Positions 7,318-14,442 of a stretch of 17,014 nucleotides of DNA are shown here, one piece after another (positions within the stretch are counted from its first letter, which is position 1; each line of letters opens with the position of its first letter). The DNA comes from Flavobacteriaceae bacterium UBA6231. Lineage in GTDB: Bacteria > Bacteroidota > Bacteroidia > Flavobacteriales > Flavobacteriaceae. The DNA is taken from assembly GCA_002441545.1 (NCBI GenBank), contig DJWL01000192.1:1-17014 (forward strand). Direction: 5' to 3'. Under the pieces are notes generated by a model. That model did not search any database and was not told where the DNA came from. It worked only from the letters and a program-made list of their open reading frames with translations. The translations under genes were made by a program, and so were the position numbers.

Positions 7318-8163
7318 TTATTGCCCTAAAGCGAAGTTAATACTTACAAAACCTACTTGTGGATTGGGGGCATTTTCATTAGGAGTAAATTTAAATGATA
7401 AAGCTGTTTTCTTTGCAGCCTCAAACAAACAACTTATTCCTGTAGTTCCTTTAATACCTGGCGTAGCTTTTACAACTTTTCCACTTCTATCAACCCTTAT
7501 TTCAACAACAACAAGACCTTCTTGATTACATTCTTGCTTAAAAATATCATTTGAAATTTTACCCCTACCACCTAAACCATAACCAACACCTCCTTTTCCA
7601 GGTCCAGATCCACCAAAATAACTTGGAGCATAAGGATCACCATCGAGTTGTCCTTTATCTCCTGCTTTATTATCGTTACCTTCTCCACCTGTAGCAGTTC
7701 CATCAGACTTACTAACACCTCCTATTAAAGCATCTAATTTTCTCTTTTTATCTTCTTGGATTTGTTTTTCTTTTGCAATTCGGTCTGCTTCTGCTTTTGC
7801 TTTTGCATCAGCTACAGCCTTAGCTTTTGCTTCTGCTTCCTTTTCCTTTTTTAAAGCAATGGTTTCTATATCATCTTGAGTTAAAACTTGTTCTTTAACT
7901 TCAGTAGGCTTTGATGGTTCTGCTTTTGAAACATCTGGTTGATAAGGTTCATTTACTTCTTTTGGCTCTGATTTTATTGGCTTTAATGGTTGTATGTCAC
8001 CTTTACCAAAATCTGAAGTTCCGAAATTAACAGCAACTCCATATTCAATTGGAGGATCCATATAAGGGGCTCCAACAACAAATAATAACAAGATTAATAT
8101 AATAGTAATTAATGCTGTTAATTTAGCAGAATTCCGTTCATGTTTAGTTTCGAAATATTTCAT
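7318..8163 (-). CDS. TonB-family energy transducer
   Basis: The protein (281 residues) has one N-terminal membrane anchor (about 14-33), a Pro/Lys/Glu-rich spacer (57-95), an Ala/Lys/Glu helical segment (100-145) resembling TolA, a Gly-rich linker (155-203) and a C-terminal TonB-like domain (205-281: GLVVVEIRVDRSGKV, then FKFTPN and GFVSINF). It would carry proton-motive-force energy from ExbB/ExbD to outer-membrane TonB-dependent or SusC-type receptors. Two cysteines in the C-terminal domain (212 and 245) lie in the periplasm and could form a disulfide. It follows exbD by 28 bases and is followed by folC after one base. The TolA-like helix leaves a Tol-type role possible, but no tolB or pal is nearby. 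Confidence 0.88.
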   Translation of the reverse strand: MKYFETKHERNSAKLTALITIILILLLFVVGAPYMDPPIEYGVAVNFGTSDFGKGDIQPLKPIKSEPKEVNEPYQPDVSKAEPSKPTEVKEQVLTQDDIETIALKKEKEAEAKAKAVADAKAKAEADRIAKEKQIQEDKKRKLDALIGGVSKSDGTATGGEGNDNKAGDKGQLDGDPYAPSYFGGSGPGKGGVGYGLGGRGKISNDIFKQECNQEGLVVVEIRVDRSGKVVKATPGIKGTTGISCLFEAAKKTALSFKFTPNENAPNPQVGFVSINFALGQ

Positions 8164-8191
8164 CAGCTAACAAAAAAACTTGTTTAATAAA

Positions 8192-8587
8192 TTAATCGTT
8201 TGGTTTTACGGCCAATATGACTTTAAATTTATTTCTGTTTGCAATATCCATAACCTTTACAACATTTTCAACTGGCACAGACTTTTCTGCACGTAAAATA
8301 ACCGTAGGTTTTTCTTCAGAAGAAAGCGCTGCAACAAGCTCAGATTCCAAAACACTTTCACCTACACGTTTTGAATCAATATAATAAGTCAAGTCTTTTT
8401 TTATACTAACAGCTACAGATTTTTTATTTTCAGTTTTCCCACTTGCTTTTGGCAACAAAATGTCAATCGCACTGGTAGAAACCAAAGTAGAAGCTATCAT
8501 AAAAAATATAAGTAACAGAAATACAATATCTGTCATTGATGACATATTGAATTCTGGTGATACTTTATTTCTTCCTCTTATATTCAT
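8192..8587 (-). CDS. exbD: ExbD/TolR-family biopolymer transporter
   Basis: The 131-residue protein has a short cytoplasmic N-terminus, one membrane helix (about 18-38) and a periplasmic domain. The helix contains the motif MTDIVFLLLIFFM, whose Asp20 corresponds to the essential proton-carrying aspartate of ExbD/TolR. With ExbB it makes the inner-membrane motor that drives TonB. It starts one base after the exbB stop (TAG-T-ATG), so translation is probably coupled. Confidence 0.92.
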   Translation of the reverse strand: MNIRGRNKVSPEFNMSSMTDIVFLLLIFFMIASTLVSTSAIDILLPKASGKTENKKSVAVSIKKDLTYYIDSKRVGESVLESELVAALSSEEKPTVILRAEKSVPVENVVKVMDIANRNKFKVILAVKPND

Positions 8588-8588
8588 A

Positions 8589-9290
8589 CTATGACGGTTC
8601 GTTTAAATGATCTAGAAACTCTAATGAATTAGCTTCCATTTGATACACAACTTTATCTGTTTTTACAACTAAATGGTTATATGCCATAAAAGCAACAATA
8701 CCAACAATTAATCCTGCAACTGTTGTGGTCATTGCTGTATAAAGTCCGCTAGCTAACACATCCATTTGTATAGTACCACCTGCATTTGCAAGTTCAAATA
8801 TTGCTAATATCATTCCAATTACTGTACCAAGAAATCCAATCATAGGACCTGCACCCGAAATAGTAGCCAACATACTTACGTTTTTTTCAAGTTGATAAAT
8901 CTCTAATCGTCCTGCATTTTCTAAAGCTGTATTAATATCTGCTAAAGGTTTTCCTATTCTAGAAATTCCTTTACCAATTAATCTTGATACTGGCGAATTT
9001 ACTTGGGCACAAAGTATTTGGGCAGAATCAATTTTCCCATGACTTACATGGTCCTTGATTTGATTCATAAAGTTTGAATCTATTTTTGATGCTGCTTTGA
9101 TTGCAAATAATCTTTCAAAATAAATATAAGTAGCTAAAACTAGCATTAAAAATAAAACAGCTATTATAAGCTGTCCTGCTACTCCACCACTACTAATAAG
9201 TTCAATAATTGAAAGTGTTTTTTCAACTGGTTCCCCATCTTGAATTATATCAACCCCTTCTTGTGCGTTTTGTATTAAAGTATTTAACAT
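8589..9290 (-). CDS. exbB: ExbB/TolQ/MotA-family proton channel
   Basis: The protein (233 residues) has three membrane helices: about 38-60, 138-166 and 180-206. The second and third carry the small-residue patterns GAGPMIGFLGTVIGM and AMTTTVAGLIVGIVAF that are typical of the family's conducting helices. A 35-residue N-terminus without a membrane segment precedes helix 1. It forms the motor with ExbD and TonB encoded directly downstream. It begins 54 bases after nhaD; I see no clear promoter in that gap. Confidence 0.92.
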   Translation of the reverse strand: MLNTLIQNAQEGVDIIQDGEPVEKTLSIIELISSGGVAGQLIIAVLFLMLVLATYIYFERLFAIKAASKIDSNFMNQIKDHVSHGKIDSAQILCAQVNSPVSRLIGKGISRIGKPLADINTALENAGRLEIYQLEKNVSMLATISGAGPMIGFLGTVIGMILAIFELANAGGTIQMDVLASGLYTAMTTTVAGLIVGIVAFMAYNHLVVKTDKVVYQMEANSLEFLDHLNEPS

Positions 9291-9344
9291 ATAGTATCTT
9301 ATTTCTTACCGATTATATAACGTCTGTTTTTTTATTAAAGTATA

Positions 9345-10751
9345 TTAAAATAATGTTCTTGTTACCATAAATGCTGCTGCTCCTACAAGAAAACCTATTA
9401 AAGCCAACCATGAAATCTTTTTTAAATACCAGAAAAAGTCAATTTTCTCCATTCCCATAGCTACTACACCAGCAGCAGATCCAATAATTAACATACTTCC
9501 TCCTGTTCCTGCAGAATAGGCTACAAAATGCCAAAGCTCATTATCTAATGGCTCAGAAAACATACCTAAACTTGCAGCAACTAAAGGGACATTATCTATA
9601 ACCGCAGAACCTACACCCAGTAATAAAATCACTAAATCTGAAACACCAACCGGCTCATAAGAATAATGCATTTCCGTACCTAACATTGGCATGTTTTCTT
9701 TTAAATTGGAAGCAAATTCAAACAATATACCTAAAGATTCTAATGCCGCAACCGCCATTAAAATTCCTAAAAAGAAAAGGATGCTTGGCAATTCAATTTT
9801 TGATAATGAATGATGAACCGGGCTATGCAATGCATGGGAGTCACTTTCTTCTGAATTAAATACAGTCAAACTAAATTTTGAACTACTGTATACTTCAGCA
9901 AAAATTGCAACAACTCCCAAAGACAACATCATACCAACATATGGAGGCAAATGCGTTATCATTTTAAACACAGGAACAAAAACAATAGCTCCCAAACCTA
10001 AATAAAGCATGGTGGCACTAAATCTTGATTTTTTCTTACTTTCTACTTGTTCTTCAACTTCTAAATCTCCTTTAAAGATTGGTAAGAATGATGCAATAAA
10101 TGATGGTACTGCCATACATAAAAATGAAGGCACAAATAAATATCCTATTAAATGTCCTGTGCTAACTTTTTTACCAATCCATAGCATTGTGGTTGTAACA
10201 TCGCCAATTGGAGACCAAGCTCCACCTGCATTTGCAGCGATAATGATTAAACCTGCCAAATATAACCTTGTATCTCTATCTTTAACTATTTTCTGAAGAA
10301 TTGAAATAAGTACAATTGTAGCAGTAAGATTGTCGATAATTGCAGATAAAGTAAATGCTAAAATTGAAAAAACCCATAATATTTTTGTTTTCTTTTTTGT
10401 TTTAACAAAGTCTTTAATTGTCGAAAATCCATCAAAATAATCAATGATTTCAACAATTGTCATGGCTCCTAAAAGAAAAACCAAAATCTCGGAAGTTTTA
10501 CCTAAGTGATGCAGTAAGGTTTCTTCCATTAGTTCCATTTTCCTTTCTCCGGAAAAAGCACCAAAACCATCCAACAGCGAATGTTTAGCAGAATCAAACC
10601 ATTGAGGAAAACCTTCTATTCCTAAAGCAATTATTGCCCATAACAAAGCCATCATCACTAAGGCTGGAATAAGTTTATCTATTTTTAAATTATGCTCTAA
10701 TGTAATGGCCAAATAACCCAGTACAAATACCAAAATGATTGCTGCTTCCAT
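9345..10751 (-). CDS. nhaD: NhaD-type Na+/H+ antiporter
   Basis: This inner-membrane carrier (468 residues, about 11-13 helices) exchanges sodium for protons and belongs to the ion-transporter superfamily. Two inverted half-motifs mark the family: AIIDNLTATIVL (137-148, Asp140) and SAVIDNVPLVAAS (382-394, Asp386). NAGGAWSPIGDVTTTMLW (174-191) and GTGGSMLIIGSAAGVVAMG (415-433) are the other signatures. An additional charged loop (about 228-243 and 296-317, with several His and Glu) lies between the helix groups. It starts 8 bases after the dehydrogenase stop, so the two are co-transcribed. A role in sodium and pH balance fits a marine lifestyle; this is inference. Confidence 0.9.
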   Translation of the reverse strand: MEAAIILVFVLGYLAITLEHNLKIDKLIPALVMMALLWAIIALGIEGFPQWFDSAKHSLLDGFGAFSGERKMELMEETLLHHLGKTSEILVFLLGAMTIVEIIDYFDGFSTIKDFVKTKKKTKILWVFSILAFTLSAIIDNLTATIVLISILQKIVKDRDTRLYLAGLIIIAANAGGAWSPIGDVTTTMLWIGKKVSTGHLIGYLFVPSFLCMAVPSFIASFLPIFKGDLEVEEQVESKKKSRFSATMLYLGLGAIVFVPVFKMITHLPPYVGMMLSLGVVAIFAEVYSSSKFSLTVFNSEESDSHALHSPVHHSLSKIELPSILFFLGILMAVAALESLGILFEFASNLKENMPMLGTEMHYSYEPVGVSDLVILLLGVGSAVIDNVPLVAASLGMFSEPLDNELWHFVAYSAGTGGSMLIIGSAAGVVAMGMEKIDFFWYLKKISWLALIGFLVGAAAFMVTRTLF

Positions 10752-10759
10752 AAATATAA

Positions 10760-11986
10760 TTAAATGAGTTGATCTAAAGCGATTTCAAATGCCGTTTCGC
10801 TAATTCCTGTTTTACTTTGCTTTTTATTATATACTTTTTCTATTGCTTCTTTTATTTTATTTGAAGTATCATTAAATATTGCTTCATCTGTCATTTGCAC
10901 TTTTCTTTCCATAAAATAAGCAAATACTCTTGCCATTCCACAATTTGAAATAAAATCTGGTATTAAACTTACTCTATTATCTGTATGCTCCATTATAGGT
11001 CCAAAGAAAATTTCTTTATCTGCAAAAGGCACATTTGCACCACAAGAAATCACCTCTAAACCACTATCAATAAGCTCATCTATTTGATGTATCGTTATCA
11101 ATCTTGATGAAGCACATGGAGCAAATATTTCTGCATCAAGTGACCAAATTTTTCCATTGATTTTATTAAATGGAATCAAGTTATCACTCACTAAAGTATT
11201 ACCAGTTTTTGCAAGAAATAGTTTTGTTATTTCATCAAAAGTAAAACCTTCTTTATTTATGAGCCCACCTACAATATCAATAATTCCTACTATTTTAACT
11301 CCCATTTGGGACAAATAAAATGCGGCTGCAGCACCAACATTTCCAAATCCTTGAATAATAGCACGCTTCCCTTCAATATTTCCTCCATAAATATGATAAT
11401 ACTGTTTTACAGCTTCTGCTACCCCAAAGCCTGTAATCATATCGGCTACTGTATATTTTCTGGAAACGCTTGGTGAATAAATTGGGTTTTCAATAACTTT
11501 AATCACGCCTTGACGTAATTGCCCTATTCTATTAATTTTATCAGCTTCAGTTGGTTTAAAATGACCGTTAAACACACCTTCTTGCGGATGCCAAACACCG
11601 CTTTCTTCAGTAATTGGAATAACCTCATTAATCTCATCAACATTTAAATCACCGCCAGTACCATAATAACTTTTAAGTAAAGGGGAAACTACTTTATACC
11701 AACGCTCTAAAACTTCTTTCTTACGCGGATCATTCGGGTCAAAATTAATTCCTGATTTTGCTCCACCAATTGATGGACCAGAAACTGTAAATTTAATTTC
11801 CATAGTCTTTGCTAATGATAAGACTTCATTCATATCCAAGCCCTTTCTCATTCTTGTTCCTCCTCCGGCTGCACCTCCTCTTAATGAATTTATTACAACC
11901 CATCCTTCAGCTTCGCTCTCAGAATCTTTCCAATTAAAGACTATCTCTGGGCTTTTATCTTCATACTTTTTTAATAGTTCTTTCAT
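10760..11986 (-). CDS. Glu/Leu/Phe/Val-family amino acid dehydrogenase
   Basis: The enzyme (408 residues) oxidatively deaminates an amino acid with NAD(P)+. The dimerisation/catalytic domain holds SGPSIGGAKSGI (69-80) with catalytic Lys77 and TGGDLNVDE (110-118) with the paired Asp113. The Rossmann fold has RAIIQGFGNVGAAAAFYLSQ (208-227), the GxGxxG dinucleotide motif, followed by IID (235-237), and CGANVP (315-320) near the active site. GGAKSG is closer to the GGAKGG of glutamate dehydrogenases than to the GGGKxV of leucine dehydrogenases, but substrate choice cannot be settled from this. It is the first gene of the run leading through nhaD to folC, with a promoter-like element about 100 bases upstream. 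Confidence 0.88.
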   Translation of the reverse strand: MKELLKKYEDKSPEIVFNWKDSESEAEGWVVINSLRGGAAGGGTRMRKGLDMNEVLSLAKTMEIKFTVSGPSIGGAKSGINFDPNDPRKKEVLERWYKVVSPLLKSYYGTGGDLNVDEINEVIPITEESGVWHPQEGVFNGHFKPTEADKINRIGQLRQGVIKVIENPIYSPSVSRKYTVADMITGFGVAEAVKQYYHIYGGNIEGKRAIIQGFGNVGAAAAFYLSQMGVKIVGIIDIVGGLINKEGFTFDEITKLFLAKTGNTLVSDNLIPFNKINGKIWSLDAEIFAPCASSRLITIHQIDELIDSGLEVISCGANVPFADKEIFFGPIMEHTDNRVSLIPDFISNCGMARVFAYFMERKVQMTDEAIFNDTSNKIKEAIEKVYNKKQSKTGISETAFEIALDQLI

Positions 11987-12048
11987 AAATTTTTATTCAT
12001 TTATTTTTAAAATTAAATTATTACTACTTATAAATAATTTATGAAAAG

Positions 12049-12058
12049 TCAGCGCTGA
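12049..12058. repeat. GC-rich palindrome in the dehydrogenase leader
   Basis: TCAGCGCTGA is a perfect 10-base palindrome, GC-rich in otherwise AT-rich sequence, about 65 bases upstream of the dehydrogenase start and downstream of its putative promoter. It could be an operator. Ten-base palindromes also arise by chance. Confidence 0.35.
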
Positions 12059-12093
12059 GTCATTGCTTGAAAGTAATTTAATTATTAACGTAA

Positions 12094-12101
12094 CAAATAT
12101 A
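12094..12101 (-). promoter_or_regulatory. Putative -7 element for the dehydrogenase operon
   Basis: On the minus strand TATATTTG is a full match to TAnnTTTG, about 107 bases before the dehydrogenase start. No good TTG sits 18-21 bases upstream, which weakens the call. It would give a leader of about 100 bases that includes the palindrome. Confidence 0.45.
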
Positions 12102-12140
12102 AAAAACTAAAAACCCTAAAAGATTAATTTTACAATATTT

Positions 12141-13205
12141 TTATGGACGAAAAATATTACCTGAACTATGGTTATGTGAAGCACCAGTAACCGATTTTAA
12201 ACAGTTAATTTCTTCTCGAAGTTTTAAAACTCCTAAAAACCCAAAAATCAAAGCTTCTTTAAACTCAATAATGTTCTTTGATGGAATTAAAATATGATTA
12301 TTTGTGTGAGTTTTAATTCTATCAATTAAAAAAACATTGTAAGCTCCTCCTCCTGTTACCAATACTGAAGCGTTATTTTTGTTATTTATTTCTTCAGAAA
12401 TCTGAAAAGCAATATGCTCAACAAATGTTCTCAAAATATCTTTAATCTCAAGCTTAAATGAATCTATTAAAGGAATAACGACCAATTTTACCCATTCTAA
12501 ACCTAACGATTTAGGATATGGCATTTTATAAAAATCTAAATTATTTAAACGCTCCAATAACTCATAATTTATAGTTCCCGTTAAGGCTATTTTTCCTCCG
12601 TCATCAAAATTATAACCTAATTTTGCAACATAATAATTTAAAACAATATTTACTGGGCAAATATCATAGGCTATTACTTCGTTATCAATTAGCGTAGAAA
12701 CATTTGCAAAACCTCCAAGGTTCATACAAAATTCATATTCAGAAAACAATAAAGCATCACCAATTGGTACTAATGGTGCGCCTTGTCCACCAAGTTTAAC
12801 ATCTTGAACTCTAAAATCACAAACAACGGTTTTTTGTAATAATGAAGCCAACAAAGGAAGATTTCCAATTTGATATGTTAATTTTTTTTCTGGTTGATGT
12901 AAGGCCGTATGACCATGAGAACAAATTGCATCAATATCATGAATATCATACTTAACTATAAAATCTTGAATCTTGATTGCTAAATATCGAGTATAATCTT
13001 CATCAATTACTTTTAATTTTGATTCAGAAAATAGTACCAAATCTTTAAGAATCTCTAACCAGGAATCCTCATAAGGAATAGTATCTATATTAATTATTTG
13101 AAAACTCCAAGTCTCATTAAATTTAAAAGTAACATAAACCAAATCGATGCCATCAAGTGATGTCCCAGACATTACACCGATAATTTTATATTCTATTTTT
13201 TTCAT
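12141..13205 (-). CDS. anmK: Anhydro-N-acetylmuramic acid kinase
   Basis: AnmK hydrolyses the 1,6-anhydro ring of anhydro-MurNAc and phosphorylates the sugar to MurNAc-6-phosphate, a cytoplasmic step of peptidoglycan recycling. The 354-residue protein shows the ATP-binding loop MSGTSLDGIDL (12-22), SHGHTALHQP (96-105), FRVQDVKLGGQGAPLVP (131-147, with Asp135 as the likely catalytic base), NLGGFANVS (162-170), and TGGGAYN (284-290). The C-terminal tail TGASHNHSSGNIF is of the type seen in Bacteroidota AnmK. Length is slightly short of the E. coli enzyme. The gene is divergent from the acyl-CoA dehydrogenase gene across 94 bases. No terminator hairpin is visible downstream, so read-through towards the dehydrogenase gene is possible. 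Confidence 0.93.
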   Translation of the reverse strand: MKKIEYKIIGVMSGTSLDGIDLVYVTFKFNETWSFQIINIDTIPYEDSWLEILKDLVLFSESKLKVIDEDYTRYLAIKIQDFIVKYDIHDIDAICSHGHTALHQPEKKLTYQIGNLPLLASLLQKTVVCDFRVQDVKLGGQGAPLVPIGDALLFSEYEFCMNLGGFANVSTLIDNEVIAYDICPVNIVLNYYVAKLGYNFDDGGKIALTGTINYELLERLNNLDFYKMPYPKSLGLEWVKLVVIPLIDSFKLEIKDILRTFVEHIAFQISEEINNKNNASVLVTGGGAYNVFLIDRIKTHTNNHILIPSKNIIEFKEALIFGFLGVLKLREEINCLKSVTGASHNHSSGNIFRP

Positions 13206-13229
13206 ATTCAGTAAAAATAATAATACTTA

Positions 13230-13260
13230 TTGAAAATATTCTATTAAAAATTTATCTTTG
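13230..13260 (+). promoter_or_regulatory. Bacteroidota-type promoter for the acyl-CoA dehydrogenase
   Basis: TTG (13230-13232) is followed after 20 bases by TATCTTTG (13253-13260), a full match to TAnnTTTG. A start of transcription near 13266 leaves a leader of about 35 AT-rich bases without a Shine-Dalgarno sequence. Confidence 0.7.
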
Positions 13261-13299
13261 TGTACCTTTTTTTATCAAATTAATAATTAATTATTTGTT

Positions 13300-14442
13300 A
13301 TGGATTTTAATCTTACAGAAGAGCATATTATGATTCGTGATGCGGCTCGTGATTTTGCTCAAACCGAATTACTTCCTGGTGTTATTGAACGTGATGAAAC
13401 TCAACACTTTCCTGATGAGTTAGTAAAAAAAATGGGAGCATTAGGTTTTTTGGGAATCATGGTAAATCCTAAATATGGAGGAAGTGGCATGGATACCATC
13501 TCATATGTGCTTATTATGGAAGAGCTATCAAAAATTGATGCTTCTGCTTCTGTGATAGTTTCTGTAAATAATTCATTGGTTTGTTACGGCATCGAAGCAT
13601 TTGGTTCTGAAGCTCAAAAACAAAAATATCTTCAAAAATTAGCAACAGGAGAATTTATAGGGGCATTTTGCTTAAGTGAGCCAGAAGCCGGAAGTGATGC
13701 TACTTCTCAAAAAACAACTGCTATTGATAAAGGCGATTATTATTTGCTTAACGGTACTAAAAACTGGATTACAAATGGAGGTCGTTCAGATGTATATTTA
13801 GTAATCGCTCAAACAGATAGAGATAAAGGTTCGCATGGAATCAATGCTTTTATTATTGAAAAAGGAATGGAAGGCTTTCATGTTGGTCCCAAAGAAAATA
13901 AATTAGGAATAAGAGGTAGTGACACTCATACACTACAATTTAATGATGTGAAAGTGCCTAAAGAAAATAGAATTGGAGATGATGGTTTTGGTTTTAGATT
14001 TGCTATGAAAACTTTATCTGGAGGACGTATTGGTATTGCTGCACAAGCCTTAGGAATCGCTCAAGGAGCATATGAATTGGCTTTAAAATATTCTAAAGAA
14101 CGTAAAGCCTTTGGGACAGAAATTTCAAACCATCAAGCAATTGCTTTTAAATTAGCTGACATGTACACTGAAATATCGGCTGCACGTCATTTAGTAATGA
14201 AAGCAGCTTGGGATAAAGATCAAAATAACAATTATGATATTTCTAGTGCTGTTGCAAAATTGTATGCCTCACAAGTTGCTATGAAACATAGTGTTGAAGC
14301 AGTTCAAATTCATGGTGGCAACGGTTTTGTAAAAGATTACCATGTTGAACGCTTAATGCGTGACGCCAAAATCACTCAAATTTATGAAGGCACTTCTGAA
14401 ATTCAAAAAATTGTAATTTCTAGAAGTATTTTAAGGGATTAA
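13300..14442 (+). CDS. Acyl-CoA dehydrogenase (short/branched-chain type)
   Basis: This FAD enzyme (380 residues) introduces the alpha-beta double bond into an acyl-CoA and passes electrons to electron-transfer flavoprotein. Domains run in the usual order: N-terminal helices (1-120), beta domain with the flavin contacts FCLSEPEAGSDA (123-134) and NWITNG (155-160), and C-terminal helices with SGGRIGIAAQALGIAQGAYE (240-259), the RKAFG motif (268-272) and HGGNGF (338-343). The catalytic base is Glu363 in QIYEGTSEIQ. The length and motifs fit short-chain (butyryl) or branched-chain members; chain preference is not decided here. It is the only rightward gene in the window. It has a good promoter and its stop overlaps that of the convergent helicase gene. 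Confidence 0.93.
   Translation: MDFNLTEEHIMIRDAARDFAQTELLPGVIERDETQHFPDELVKKMGALGFLGIMVNPKYGGSGMDTISYVLIMEELSKIDASASVIVSVNNSLVCYGIEAFGSEAQKQKYLQKLATGEFIGAFCLSEPEAGSDATSQKTTAIDKGDYYLLNGTKNWITNGGRSDVYLVIAQTDRDKGSHGINAFIIEKGMEGFHVGPKENKLGIRGSDTHTLQFNDVKVPKENRIGDDGFGFRFAMKTLSGGRIGIAAQALGIAQGAYELALKYSKERKAFGTEISNHQAIAFKLADMYTEISAARHLVMKAAWDKDQNNNYDISSAVAKLYASQVAMKHSVEAVQIHGGNGFVKDYHVERLMRDAKITQIYEGTSEIQKIVISRSILRD

Noticed and set aside
7740..7860. DNA tandem repeat in tonB
   Set aside because: The Ala/Lys/Glu-rich helix gives a repetitive look, but the DNA units are imperfect and are explained by amino acid composition.
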